Shown: positions 7,925-16,502, counted from the stretch's first letter. The stretch: 64,000 bases of DNA from Saccharothrix syringae (GCF_009498035.1 NZ_CP034550.1:2294001-2358000), one strand, 5' to 3'. Made by a program: numbers and translations. The notes: a model not told the origin generated them from the sequence alone.

Positions 7925-8607
7925 CCGCAGGTGGCCAGGGCCTGCTCCAGCGCGGTCCGCTCGGCGGCCGTCACCGTCAGGCCGTACTGCGCCTTGATCC
8001 CCGCGTAGATCCGGCCGTACTGGCAGGCGTACGCCCCGTTCGGCGGCATCCACCGGTCGGGCGTCTGGTCGCCCTTCGCCTGGTTGACCTTCCCGGCGGT
8101 GGCGACCAGGTTGCGCAGGTCGTTGGCCGCCGCCACGCGCCGCTCCCGCGGCCACCCGGCCGCACCGCTGCGCCACATCTCCGCCAGCGGCACCACGTGG
8201 TCGATCTGGATCTTCGACACGCCGGTGACGGTCTCCCCGGTGTACGGGTCGAGCAGCGTGCCCGACTCGACCCCGCACCGCCCCTCCTTGCGCCGCACGT
8301 CGGTCAGGTCGCGCGCCAGCACCTGGCTGCGCTGGTCGCACCCGTCGCCGTCCACGTCCTCCCACGGCCGCCCGAACACGCACCCCTCGCCGTTGTCGCA
8401 GTCGCGCGCGTAGCCCTCCATCCGGCCGGGCTGCGCGACCGGCAGCTGCGCCAGGAGGGTCCGCGCGGTCGGCGCGTCCGGGGTGCCCTCGGGCACCCGG
8501 TCCACCGCGGTGCCGCCGGGCGCGGCACCCGGCAGGGTGTCGACCGCCTCACAGCCGGTCACCGCCAGGAACAGCGCGGCCAGCGCGGCCGCAGTCCGCC
8601 GCAGCAT
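7921..8607 (-). CDS. Lipoprotein with HNH (DUF1524/GmrSD-type) nuclease domain
   Basis: The 228-residue protein begins with a lipoprotein signal (ALFLAVTGC, cysteine at 19) and contains an HNH domain of the kind found in secreted actinobacterial nucleases. The metal-binding core is IQIDHVVPLAEMW (Asp136-His137), then NDLRNL (162-167) and NQAKGDQTPDRW. Four cysteines in the middle (DCDNGEGC, GCDQ, GRCG) suggest disulfides outside the cell. A role in degrading extracellular DNA is likely but not proven. The start ATG 8607 has GGGGAGGG upstream; a longer frame to 8772 lacks a signal peptide. Confidence 0.87.
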   Translation of the reverse strand: MLRRTAAALAALFLAVTGCEAVDTLPGAAPGGTAVDRVPEGTPDAPTARTLLAQLPVAQPGRMEGYARDCDNGEGCVFGRPWEDVDGDGCDQRSQVLARDLTDVRRKEGRCGVESGTLLDPYTGETVTGVSKIQIDHVVPLAEMWRSGAAGWPRERRVAAANDLRNLVATAGKVNQAKGDQTPDRWMPPNGAYACQYGRIYAGIKAQYGLTVTAAERTALEQALATCG

Positions 8608-8851
8608 CTCGGCACACCCTCCCCGGTCGTCGGTGACCCGCCCGTACCCGGGCCGCGACCGGGGAAAACGCCGGTGGTCCGCGCGGAGCAGGCCGTGCCG
8701 ACACCCGGCCGCACCGCGTTGGGCCACGCGGCCCGACGCGGTCGCCACCGGTGAGGTAAACGAAACGCGCATGTTTCGAACCCACTCGTTCGGGCTACCC
8801 GGGAACGCGTCGTGAGGACGGCGCGTTCCGGCGGTGGTTCGGGGGTGCGCG

Positions 8852-9208
8852 ATGGACTGGGAGTTCGACGAGAACGTGATCCGTGCACTGCGGGCGTACG
8901 TCCTGCGGGTGACCCGTGCGCTCGGGCTCAGCGGTGAGTCCTCCTACGTCCAGGAGGACACCGCGTACCTGGCGCTCGACGGCAGGCTGCCCGGGTTCCC
9001 CGATCGGGACGTGGCGCTGCTGTGGGACGCCGAGCGGGGCTGGGCGCTGGCCCTGGAGAGCGACAGCTCGGAACCGCCGTTCGTGGTGGCGCGGATGCGC
9101 GACCGGGTGCGGCCGGAGCCGATCGCGGTGGCGCGGTGGGTCGAGGGCCTGGAGCTGATGACCGACAAGGCCGTGGCCGCGGGCGACGAGATGCTGGCGG
9201 CCAGCTAG
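8852..9208 (+). CDS. DUF6292-family protein
   Basis: This acidic protein of 118 residues resembles the DUF6292 family of small cytoplasmic proteins found in Pseudonocardiales and relatives; function unknown. Typical features are the opening FDENVIRALRAYVLRVTRALG, the Tyr-rich YVQEDTAYLALDG and the terminal helix EGLELMTDKAVAAGDEML. I prefer ATG 8852 over GTG 8834 because the conserved sequence starts there. It ends 4 bp into the convergent gene on the other strand. Confidence 0.7.
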   Translation: MDWEFDENVIRALRAYVLRVTRALGLSGESSYVQEDTAYLALDGRLPGFPDRDVALLWDAERGWALALESDSSEPPFVVARMRDRVRPEPIAVARWVEGLELMTDKAVAAGDEMLAAS

Positions 9209-9774
9209 TCGGACGTGCGGGAGTCGAGGTAGGTCTGGGTCTCGTCCAGGAGCGAGCGCACGTCCCGCATGAAGCTGCCGGCGCCGTGCAACGCCTCGTG
9301 GAAGCGCTCGGCGGACTCGGTCGACGCCGAGGTGAACACCAGCATCTCGGTCAGCTCCAGCCGCCGGTTGACCGAGCTGACCGCGCTGCGCCAGCGGTGC
9401 AGCAGGTCGATCAGCTCCGCGTCCCGGCGCGGGGTGAGGGCGCCGGAGGCGAACGCCGAGTCCACCGCCGACTGGATCAGCCGCGGGTACACCCGCCGCC
9501 CCGGCGGCGCGCTGGGCCGGAACGCCTCGCCGTCCAGGGTCTCCCGGTTGCGGGCCATCTCCAGCCGGATCGACTCGATGGCCTGCTTGCGCTGCTCGCG
9601 CTGGGTGGCCCAGCGCTCGGCGAAGATGCCGGTGATGCCCGCGAGCAGGGCGAGCGAGTTCACCGCCGGCTCCCAGCGCCCACCGGGCGGTGACACGGCG
9701 AACCAGGCCACGCCCAGCGCCGTCGCCACCGCGAGCGCGCCGAACGTCAGCACCGTGATGGCGATGCGCGTCAT
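9205..9774 (-). CDS. Membrane protein of unknown function, partner of the methyltransferase
   Basis: The 189-residue protein has two N-terminal membrane segments (about 5-27 and 38-54: VNSLALLAGITGIFAERWA). A mostly helical cytoplasmic tail follows, with an RQEQRKQAIESIRLEMARNRE coiled segment. No catalytic motif is visible. It starts 6 bp after the stop of the EgtD-like gene and is almost certainly co-transcribed with it. That pairing suggests a membrane-associated role related to the methyltransferase, but this is inference. Confidence 0.75.
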   Translation of the reverse strand: MTRIAITVLTFGALAVATALGVAWFAVSPPGGRWEPAVNSLALLAGITGIFAERWATQREQRKQAIESIRLEMARNRETLDGEAFRPSAPPGRRVYPRLIQSAVDSAFASGALTPRRDAELIDLLHRWRSAVSSVNRRLELTEMLVFTSASTESAERFHEALHGAGSFMRDVRSLLDETQTYLDSRTSD

Positions 9775-9780
9775 CGGGGG

Positions 9781-10932
9781 TCAGTTCTCCCAGATGTCGC
9801 GCGCCGGGTCGTCGCCGCGCCGCGGCACCCCGCCCGGTGCGAGCAGCAGCAGGTCCATGCCGAAGCCGTGCGCGGAGCGCGCCACCTGGAAGTCCGAGTG
9901 CGTGACCGCGACCCGGCGCATGCCCGCCTCGGCCACCACCCGGTCCAGCGCCGACCGCGCGTACTTGCGGGTCAGGTAGAGGCGGATGGTGTCGTGCTCG
10001 GGGAAGGGCACCCGGTTCCGGTCGGGCAGCATCACCACGAGGTCGCCGCCGGTCTGGTTCTGGTAGACGACCTTGACCTTCAGCGCCCGGTCGCCCTCCA
10101 CGGAGCCGTGGAACCGGACCGAGTCCAGGCGGATGGTCAGGTCGGTGTTGTGCATCAGCGCGCTGGTGACGAACTTGCGGTAGGCGTGGCTGCGCTCGTA
10201 CTCCTCGACCGCCTCCCCGGCCAGCTCCTCCGACAGCGCCTCGGTGGTGGCGACCTCCAGCAGGAACAGGTCCTGCGGGCGCGTGATCGAGGTCAGGTCC
10301 GCCAGCAGCTCGGCGTCCCGGTCGAAGTTCGCCAGCGTGTTGCCCAGCAGCGAGTACAGCACCGGCTCGTCGCCCACGACCCGGTGCACCAGGTCGCGGA
10401 ACGCGGCCAGGTTGTCCCGGAGGGAGAAGTCCAGCTGCACCGGCGCCACCCGGTGGCCGCGCAGGCCCAGGCCGGTGGTGGCCTGCTGGGTGCCCAGGCG
10501 CAGCATCTCCGAGCTCATGTCCACCGGCACGTACAGCAGGTCGGGGTGGCGGTCGAGCAGGTGCGACAGGACCAGCCGGTCCTTGTGCCCGGTGCCGACG
10601 CCGAAGCTGACGTGGTGGAACCCGGCGCCGACGTGGTCGCGCACCTCGTTCCAGCGGCGGGTGAACGAGTCCAGGCTCTGCTTCATCACCAGGTAGAACG
10701 GGTCGGCGCAGGCGTGCGCCCAGGCGATGGTCGGGCCGATGCCCCAGTAGGCGTAACCGGAGGTGATCTGCTTGCCGTCGCCGGTGGCGGAGGGCTTGCC
10801 CAGCAGGTCGCTGGTCAGCGCCGCGAGCTTGTCCCGCTGGTCCTCGCCGACCAGGACCAGGGACCAGGCGAAGTCCGCACCGTCGATGGCCTTGGCCAGG
10901 TCGTCGACCAGCCGCCGCTCGCTCGCCGCCAC
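9781..10932 (-). CDS. Histidine-specific methyltransferase-like protein (Methyltransf_33, EgtD-like)
   Basis: The 383-residue protein resembles the SAM-dependent Methyltransf_33 family, which includes EgtD, the enzyme that trimethylates histidine in ergothioneine synthesis. Recognisable parts are the SAM-fold strand FGVGTGHKDRLVLSHLL, the pocket YVPVDMSSEML, YSLLGNTLANFDRDAELLADL and the C-terminal VAEAGMRRVAVTHSDFQ. No other ergothioneine gene is nearby, so it is probably a paralogue with another substrate. The start GTG 10932 has AGGAGG 5 nt upstream. A likely -10 (TAGGCT, 10969-10964) would give a leader of about 27 nt. It is co-transcribed with the membrane protein downstream. Confidence 0.75.
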   Translation of the reverse strand: MAASERRLVDDLAKAIDGADFAWSLVLVGEDQRDKLAALTSDLLGKPSATGDGKQITSGYAYWGIGPTIAWAHACADPFYLVMKQSLDSFTRRWNEVRDHVGAGFHHVSFGVGTGHKDRLVLSHLLDRHPDLLYVPVDMSSEMLRLGTQQATTGLGLRGHRVAPVQLDFSLRDNLAAFRDLVHRVVGDEPVLYSLLGNTLANFDRDAELLADLTSITRPQDLFLLEVATTEALSEELAGEAVEEYERSHAYRKFVTSALMHNTDLTIRLDSVRFHGSVEGDRALKVKVVYQNQTGGDLVVMLPDRNRVPFPEHDTIRLYLTRKYARSALDRVVAEAGMRRVAVTHSDFQVARSAHGFGMDLLLLAPGGVPRRGDDPARDIWEN

Positions 10933-11206
10933 TCGGCCTCCTCCGCACGCCGTCGCTCTCCGCAGCCTACCGACCACGGCCTCCGGGGACCGGGCGATCG
11001 GGTGTCCCGGCGGGGCGGGGTCGGGGACCGGGCGCCGGCACTCCCCGGGGCGACCGCCCCGACGCGCGCACCGCCCGCCGCCGGGCCGGTGCCCCCGCTC
11101 GACCGTCCACTTCGGAGCCCGCAGCCCGGTCGCGGTCCGCGACCGCTGCCCGGGTGCCCTTCGTCGTACGTCGCGAGGGGCGGAAACTCGCCTATATACA
11201 AGGAAA
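10933..11206. other. Intergenic region; promoter of the methyltransferase gene at one end
   Basis: The left end holds the leader and TAGGCT -10 (10964-10969, minus strand) of the EgtD-like gene. The rest is GC-rich DNA in which I see no gene. Near the right end an AT-rich patch, TATATACAAGGAAA (about 11193-11206), forms the tail of the terminator of the neighbouring small gene. Confidence 0.5.
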
Positions 11207-11233
11207 GGGGCCGTAGGCTGTGCCTACGGCCCC
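11207..11233 (-). terminator. Intrinsic terminator of the small gene at 11.3 kb
   Basis: A perfect 12-bp stem, GGGGCCGTAGGC / GCCTACGGCCCC, closes a 3-nt loop. In the leftward direction it is followed by TTTCCTTGTA. It lies 22 bp past the stop of the leftward 59-residue gene, the place expected for its terminator. Confidence 0.8.
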
Positions 11234-11255
11234 GTCGGGGGGTATGCGCCGGGGT

Positions 11256-11435
11256 TCACCCGCTCGCCGGCCGGAGCTCGCGGCCGGAGGCGGTCAGGTG
11301 CTCCCAGGTGCGACCGCGCTGGCTCGGCGGCGCCGAACCGTCCGCCGTGCACGTGGGGTACACCAGCCCGAAGGGCACTGGCTGGTAGAACTCGTCGCCG
11401 CTGCGGATGTCGATCAGGTCTCCCACGTGTGCCAT
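11256..11435 (-). CDS. Small protein of unknown function (59 aa)
   Basis: A compact gene encodes a peptide beginning MAHVGDLIDIRSGDEFYQP and ending with a basic, polar tail. It has one cysteine (YPTCTADG) and no signal peptide. Support for a real gene is good: a GGGAGG site 5 nt before ATG 11435, an in-frame stop, and a strong terminator 22 bp beyond the stop. I do not recognise the family. It stands alone between the methyltransferase and ArsR genes, on the same strand as both but separated by a terminator, so it is probably monocistronic. About 120 bp of upstream DNA should hold its promoter. Confidence 0.6.
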   Translation of the reverse strand: MAHVGDLIDIRSGDEFYQPVPFGLVYPTCTADGSAPPSQRGRTWEHLTASGRELRPASG

Positions 11436-11562
11436 CACAACCTCCCGAACGAATGCCGGAGGTGCCCGTCATCGGCTCCTCGTTGAACTGGGTGGGGGAG
11501 CCTCGGATACCCTTTCGCCAGGGCGTATATGCCTTGTACGCTGCGACAACAGGGTGAAAACG

Positions 11563-11934
11563 TCAACGCTTGTGGTGTGCGACCTCCTGCTCCGGGTCCG
11601 CCGCGGGCGGCAGGTCCCGGTCCACGTGGTCGGCATGGAAGAGCGCTTGCGCCAGCAGGCCCTTCACGTGGTCGTTGGCCGCCGAGTAGTACACGAACGT
11701 GCCCTCGCGCCTGCCCTTCACCAGACCCGCCAGGCGCAGCTTCGCCAGGTGCTGGCTGACCGCCGTCGGCGCGGCGCCCGCGACCTCGGCGAGGCAGGCC
11801 ACCGACGACTCCCCCTGCAGCAGCGCCCACAGCACCTTGATCCGCGTGGGGTCGGCGAGCAGCCGGAACGACTCGGCGGCGAGGTGGACCTGTTCCTCGT
11901 TGGGCATGTCGAAGTCCGGCAGCGCGCTGTGCAT
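11563..11934 (-). CDS. ArsR/SmtB-family metal-sensing repressor
   Basis: The 123-residue protein is a winged-helix ArsR regulator (LADPTRIKVLWALLQGESSV, then APTAVSQHLAKLRLAGLVKGRREGTFVYYS). These repressors leave DNA when they bind metal. The C-terminal DHVKGLLAQALFHADHVDRD with a HHKR end gives His/Asp ligands of the alpha-5 type seen in zinc, nickel or cobalt sensors; the single Cys (SVACLAE) is not the arsenic-type ELCVCDL motif. It is divergent from a CDF exporter and shares a dyad operator with it. ATG 11934 looks leaderless (TAGGCT 6 nt upstream). Confidence 0.93.
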   Translation of the reverse strand: MHSALPDFDMPNEEQVHLAAESFRLLADPTRIKVLWALLQGESSVACLAEVAGAAPTAVSQHLAKLRLAGLVKGRREGTFVYYSAANDHVKGLLAQALFHADHVDRDLPPAADPEQEVAHHKR

Positions 11935-11940
11935 GTCGTC

Positions 11941-11982
11941 AGCCTAACTACTTGCGTATCTGCGTGACTACGCAGATAGTCT
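11941..11982. promoter_or_regulatory. ArsR operator and divergent promoter region
   Basis: A perfect inverted repeat, TATCTGCGT-N4-ACGCAGATA (11957-11978), lies between the arsR-like and CDF genes. Leftward, TAGGCT (11946-11941) sits 6 nt before the repressor's ATG and the dyad covers its -35 region. Rightward, TAGTCT (11977-11982) overlaps the end of the dyad and would start the CDF message near 11989. Binding by the repressor would therefore block both genes. Confidence 0.75.
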
Positions 11983-12019
11983 AGCAGGGGAGCGCCGAGG
12001 TCGAGCGGAGGACGCAGCG

Positions 12020-12970
12020 GTGACGGGCAAAGGGCACGGCCACGGGCATGGCCACGGACACGGGCACGGGCACCGTTCGGTGGACCGCGTCGACACGGCG
12101 TTGGAGAGCAGCCGCAAGGGCATGCGCGCGCTGGTGGTGTCGTTCGCCGCGCTCTTCGCGACCGCCCTCGCGCAGGCCGTCCTGGTGGCGCTGACCGGTT
12201 CGGTCGCGCTGCTCGGCGACACCGTGCACAACTTCGCCGACGCCCTGACCTCGGTGCCGCTGGCCATCGCGTTCGTGCTGGGCCGCCGCGCGGCGTCCCG
12301 CCGGTTCACCTACGGCCTGGGCCGCGCCGAGGACCTGGCCGGCGTCGCCGTGGTGCTGGTGATCGCCGCGTCCGCGGTCTACGCGGGCTGGGAGTCGGTG
12401 CGCGGCCTGCTCGACCCGCACCCGGTGCGGCACCTGTGGGTCGTCGCCGCGGCGGGCGCGATCGGCTTCCTGGGCAACGAGCTGGTCGCGCGGTACCGCA
12501 TCCGCGTCGGCCGGGAGATCGGCTCGGCCGCCCTGGTCGCCGACGGCCTGCACGCCCGCACCGACGGCTTCACGTCCCTGGCCGTGGTCCTCGGCGGCGC
12601 CGGCGTCGCCCTGGGCTTCCCGCTCGCGGACCCGCTGGTGGGCCTGGGCATGACCGCGGCGATCCTGTTCGTGCTGCGCGACGCGGCGGCCGAGGTGTTC
12701 GGCCGGCTGCTCGACGCGGTCGACCCGGCCTCGGTCGACCTGGCCCGGCACGCCGCCGAGCGGGTCGAGGGCGTGGTGCGGGCCGAGCGGGTGCGGATGC
12801 GGTGGACCGGGCACGTGCTGCGGGCGGAGCTGGCGATCGCGGTGGACGCCGGGTTGAGCGTGGCGCAGGGGCACCACATCGCGCACGAGGTCGAGCGGCA
12901 CCTCAAGCGGGCCGTGCCCCGGCTGGCCGCGGTGACCGTCCACACGGAGCCGGCCACCGCGCCGGCGTGA
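12020..12970 (+). CDS. Cation diffusion facilitator (CDF) metal exporter
   Basis: The 316-residue membrane protein exports divalent metal, most likely Zn, Co or Ni, in exchange for protons. It starts with a His-Gly run (residues 6-18), a metal-binding leader of the ZitB/CzcD kind. The transport site is recognisable as HNFAD (His70, Asp74) in TM2 and DGLHARTD (Asp174, His177, Asp181) in TM5. Six TM helices and a C-terminal cytoplasmic domain (about 225-316) follow the family plan. The start GTG 12020 has GCGGAGGA upstream. The divergent ArsR repressor and the shared dyad indicate metal-induced expression. Confidence 0.93.
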   Translation: MTGKGHGHGHGHGHGHGHRSVDRVDTALESSRKGMRALVVSFAALFATALAQAVLVALTGSVALLGDTVHNFADALTSVPLAIAFVLGRRAASRRFTYGLGRAEDLAGVAVVLVIAASAVYAGWESVRGLLDPHPVRHLWVVAAAGAIGFLGNELVARYRIRVGREIGSAALVADGLHARTDGFTSLAVVLGGAGVALGFPLADPLVGLGMTAAILFVLRDAAAEVFGRLLDAVDPASVDLARHAAERVEGVVRAERVRMRWTGHVLRAELAIAVDAGLSVAQGHHIAHEVERHLKRAVPRLAAVTVHTEPATAPA

Positions 12971-13000
12971 GGACCGGTCGGTGCCCCTGCGGGACGCGGA

Positions 13001-15214
13001 TCACCCGCCGGCCGTGACCGGGGCCGGGCGCAGCAGCGTGATCCGGTTCGCGCCCAGCTCCGTCACGTACAGGTGGCCCGTGGCGGGGCTCTGCGCGATG
13101 TCCAGCGGCTGGTTGAACCCGGTCATCCCGGGGGTGCCCGTGGTCCGGTTGGACAGCGCCCCGGTCGGGCCCACGTCGAAGTACTGGATGTCCTGCCCGG
13201 ACGAGTAGCGCACCACCAGCAGCCTGCCGTCCAGCCGGCCGCCGAACGCGGTGCCCCGGTACTCGACCACCCCGTTCGCCGAGGCGTGCAACCCCGCGTC
13301 GTAGGTCCCGGCGAGGTCGAGGTTCCGGTCCGGCGCGGTGCCCACCGGGTACGCGTCGGTCTGGAACGGGTCGGTGCCCGACGTGGGGTTGCCCCCCGCC
13401 AGCACCCACTCGCAGCGCACCGGCGCCGGGTGCCCGTAGTACCGGCCCGGCTTGACGTCGAACACGTAGTCGGTCTCGGCCTGCGGGTTGTTCGTCACCG
13501 CGGGCACCGCCGGCCCGGTGTACGGGCCGTCGGGCCGGGAGGCGCAGGACGCGGGCAGCGGTGACGGCGTGGCCGGCGCGTTGCCGCCCGCGGCCGACCC
13601 GTTCGTCGGCACGTACAGGTGGCCGTTGCGGTGCCAGTGCAGGTCGTAGGCGTTGCGGACGCCCGTGGCGTGGATGGTCAGCGGCGCGGAGGCCGCGTAC
13701 GGGTTGTACGAGCCGCCGGCCTCGGTGCGCACGTTCACCGGCAGCGACGCGGGCAGCCGCGCCGGGTGCAGCTTCAGCACGGCCGCGCTGAGCAGGTGCT
13801 CCGGCCGGTTGCCCCAGGTGGTGTCCGGCGCGCCCATGGCGTTCATCGACCCCTGGGTCAGGTACAGCCCGCCGTCCGGCCCGAACGCCAGCGAGTTCGT
13901 CTCGTGGTCCTTGACCGACCGCGGCAGGTCGGTGACCACCTCGGTGTAGGTGCCCAGGTCAGGGCCGCTCAGCCGGGCGATCTTGCCCGACCAGTCGGGC
14001 GCGTTGGACGTGCCGCCGTAGTTGTCGGTCACCCACAGCACCGGCGCCGACGGCGTCGAGGCCGGGTCGAACGCCAGGCCGATCACGGTCCGGTTCGGCG
14101 CGCCGGGCAACCCGGCGGCGACCGCGTGGTCCCGCACCGAGGTGATCACCGTGGCGGCACCCAGCGTGCCGTCGGCGTTGACCGGGAAGCGGTGGACGTG
14201 CCCGGTGAACGTGGCCGCGTACAGCCGCCCGTCCGGCCCGAACGCCACGCTGGTGAACGGCGCGCCGGTGGCCACGCCGAACACCTGCTCGAAGGCGACC
14301 GGCCCGCCACCGCCCGCGGTGCCGGTGGTGAACACCGAGGAGAACGGCTGGAAGGCGTTGCCCGCCACGTCCCGCACCGCCTCGGTCACCGAGAACCGGT
14401 ACTGCGTGGAGGCGGCCAGCGGCGCCAGCGGCGACACGTTGATCACGTCGCCCCCGCCGCTGGTGATCACGTTGGCGGGCACCGCGGCGCCGTCGGACAC
14501 CCTGGTCAGCCGGACCGCGGTCGACGACAGCGTCGCCGGGTCCACCGCGCCCGCCGGCAGCCGCAGGTCGGCCACCACGCTGGAGGTCGGCGCCACCCCG
14601 GTCGCCAGGTTCGCCGGCGTCACCGCGCGCACCGACGGCGAACCCTCCGGCAGCCCGTCCACGTCGACGTAGTTCAGCTTGGTGTTGGTGCCGCCGCGCG
14701 GCGACAGCGTCAGGCGCCCGTCGGTCACCGTCACCACCCGCGTCGCCACCGCGTGCTTGACGGCGGAGGTGGGCTTGAACGCCGCGACCGCGTTCTGGTC
14801 CTCGACGTTCAGGTAGTGCGTGCTGTCCACGGCCGTGCCCGCGTCGCCGACCGCCACCGTGACGCGGTACGAGCCGCTGGGCACCGCCAGCTCCCAGCTG
14901 CCCGGCGTCGCCACCCCGGGCGACGAGGCCGGCAGCTGGGCGTGCACCAGCGTGGCCAGCCGCACGTCGCCGGTGCCGCCGCGGTTGCGCCCGTTGCCGA
15001 CCAGCGACAGCGGCGTGGTGGTGCCCAGCGCCACCCAGCCGTAGGTCTGGCCGTTGGCGCGGAGCCCGTAGGGCTCGCCGAAGTCCCGCGCGTACCCCGA
15101 CGGCGGCGTGGTGGCCTGGTCGGAGAAGTTGACCCGGGCGGTGAGCACCACCGCCTGCGCCACGCCCACCACCTGCGAGCCGAGCACCAAGAGAGCCACC
15201 AGCAGGGCGCGCAT
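13001..15214 (-). CDS. Secreted malectin-like / Ig-like / beta-propeller protein (sugar-dehydrogenase type)
   Basis: The 737-residue protein has a Sec signal (MRALLVALLVLGSQVVGVAQA), then a malectin-like carbohydrate-binding region (about 22-165: NFSDQATTPPSGYARDFGEP). A Big_5/Ig-like domain follows (about 195-305: VRAVTPANLATGVAPTSSV). The C-terminal half is a six-bladed propeller related to soluble glucose/sorbosone dehydrogenases (ASVAFGPDGRLYAAT-like blades; SLAFGPDGGLYLTQGSMNAMG; GVRNAYDLHWHRNGHLYVP). Enzyme activity is uncertain because PQQ ligands cannot be checked by eye. I start at ATG 15214; the longer frame to 15262 has no signal. It is divergent from the SGNH gene. Confidence 0.82.
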   Translation of the reverse strand: MRALLVALLVLGSQVVGVAQAVVLTARVNFSDQATTPPSGYARDFGEPYGLRANGQTYGWVALGTTTPLSLVGNGRNRGGTGDVRLATLVHAQLPASSPGVATPGSWELAVPSGSYRVTVAVGDAGTAVDSTHYLNVEDQNAVAAFKPTSAVKHAVATRVVTVTDGRLTLSPRGGTNTKLNYVDVDGLPEGSPSVRAVTPANLATGVAPTSSVVADLRLPAGAVDPATLSSTAVRLTRVSDGAAVPANVITSGGGDVINVSPLAPLAASTQYRFSVTEAVRDVAGNAFQPFSSVFTTGTAGGGGPVAFEQVFGVATGAPFTSVAFGPDGRLYAATFTGHVHRFPVNADGTLGAATVITSVRDHAVAAGLPGAPNRTVIGLAFDPASTPSAPVLWVTDNYGGTSNAPDWSGKIARLSGPDLGTYTEVVTDLPRSVKDHETNSLAFGPDGGLYLTQGSMNAMGAPDTTWGNRPEHLLSAAVLKLHPARLPASLPVNVRTEAGGSYNPYAASAPLTIHATGVRNAYDLHWHRNGHLYVPTNGSAAGGNAPATPSPLPASCASRPDGPYTGPAVPAVTNNPQAETDYVFDVKPGRYYGHPAPVRCEWVLAGGNPTSGTDPFQTDAYPVGTAPDRNLDLAGTYDAGLHASANGVVEYRGTAFGGRLDGRLLVVRYSSGQDIQYFDVGPTGALSNRTTGTPGMTGFNQPLDIAQSPATGHLYVTELGANRITLLRPAPVTAGG

Positions 15215-15333
15215 ACGGCCTCCTCGCGACGGGGAGCACAGCGTCGCAAAGCACCGCGCCACCGCGAACCGCCGAAGGGCGGCCCGCCCTGCGGACTCCC
15301 GAACCGCCCGAACCGCCGCCCGAACAGCCTGTT

Positions 15334-15361
15334 GTCACGCTGTGACCGCCCCCTTACCGTC
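15334..15361. promoter_or_regulatory. Dyad and -10 in the divergent 15.3-kb promoter region
   Basis: GTCAC-GCT-GTGAC (15334-15346) is a perfect 5-3-5 inverted repeat. It is followed 9 bp later by TACCGT (15356-15361), a plausible -10 for the rightward SGNH gene. The dyad would cover the spacer or -35 region, so it may be an operator. The 187-bp gap between the two divergent genes holds nothing else I can identify. Confidence 0.4.
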
Positions 15362-15401
15362 GGTGGGGACCAGTGGTCGACAACCTCAGTGGGGGTCCGC
15401 G

Positions 15402-16433
15402 GTGTCGAGGAAGATCTGGGCTGCCGCGGCGGGCGCCGCACTGGTCGCCGCCGGAGTGCTGGTCACCATCCCCCTCACCGCGGGCGCGGTGGACGACCGG
15501 CAGACCGCGGTCGTCTCGCTCGGCGACAGCGCCATGTCCGGCGAGGGCGCCGGCTCCTACGAACCCGGCACCGAGGGCGAGAACGGCAACTGGTGCCACC
15601 GCTCGACCGCGGCCATGGTGCACCGCACCCAGCTGGCCGACCGCACGGTCAACCTGGCCTGCTCGGGCGCCGACTCGGCGAACGTCTCGCTGGCCGACAC
15701 CGTGCACTACACCGAGGGCTCGCAGGCCCGGCGGCTGATCGACGTCGCCCGCCAGTACCGGGTGACCGCGGTCGTGGTCCAGGTCGGCGCCAACGACGAC
15801 GTCCAGTTCGCCGACACCATGCTCGACTGCGTCCTGGCCTGGGCCAACCCGTTCGGCCCGGCCTGCCGCGCCGAGCTGGAGCAGCAGTGGCCCGCCCGGC
15901 TCGCCGCCATGGCGCCGAAGGTGGAGAACGCCCTGCGCGACGTCCGCGCCGCGATGACCACCGCCGGGTACCGCGACGAGCAGTACCAGCTCGTCCTGAC
16001 CTCGTACGCCTCCCCGGTGACCGAGAAGATGGACCGCCTCCTGCACGGCCCGCAGGGCTGCCCGCTGCGCCTGACCGACGCCCAGTACGGCCGCACCGTC
16101 GCCGTGCCGCAGTTCAGCGAGGCGCTGCGCGGCGTGGCGTCCCGCACCGGGGTGAGGTTCCTCGACTTCTCCCGCGCCACGGAGAACCGCGAGGCGTGCA
16201 GCAAGGGCGAGAGCAGCGCGGGGGAGTGGCAGCGCCGCCTGACCGTCGACCCGGACGCCCTGGTCAAGGGCGGCCTCGACGCCATCGGCCTGCACCTGGC
16301 GCAGCAGTCGTTCCACCCGAACGCCGACGCGCACGCCCAGCTGGGCCGCTGCATCACCGAGTTCGTCACCAGCGGCGCCGGCAGCGCCCGCTGCCTCCAG
16401 GGCGCCGACGGCAACCTGCACGCGGTCCAGTAA
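15402..16433 (+). CDS. Secreted SGNH/GDSL-type esterase-like protein
   Basis: The 343-residue protein has an N-terminal signal peptide (about 1-30, ending TAGAVDD) and an SGNH-hydrolase fold. Block I is SLGDSAMSGEGAG with nucleophile Ser43. Block III is QVGANDD, where the family has GxND. The catalytic His is probably His305 in QQSFHPNADAHAQLG. Paired cysteines (WCHR/LACSG, DCVLA/PACRA) fit an exported enzyme like the Streptomyces SGNH lipases and esterases. The ester substrate is unknown. The start GTG 15402 is preceded by GGGGGTCC. The adaptor gene begins 69 bp downstream with its own promoter. Confidence 0.85.
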   Translation: MSRKIWAAAAGAALVAAGVLVTIPLTAGAVDDRQTAVVSLGDSAMSGEGAGSYEPGTEGENGNWCHRSTAAMVHRTQLADRTVNLACSGADSANVSLADTVHYTEGSQARRLIDVARQYRVTAVVVQVGANDDVQFADTMLDCVLAWANPFGPACRAELEQQWPARLAAMAPKVENALRDVRAAMTTAGYRDEQYQLVLTSYASPVTEKMDRLLHGPQGCPLRLTDAQYGRTVAVPQFSEALRGVASRTGVRFLDFSRATENREACSKGESSAGEWQRRLTVDPDALVKGGLDAIGLHLAQQSFHPNADAHAQLGRCITEFVTSGAGSARCLQGADGNLHAVQ

Positions 16434-16502
16434 TCCCCGCGCAACCCCCACCACCGCCCGGGCGTCATACCGGTAGGTTGGTCGGGGATCTTGGGGGGAC
16501 CG

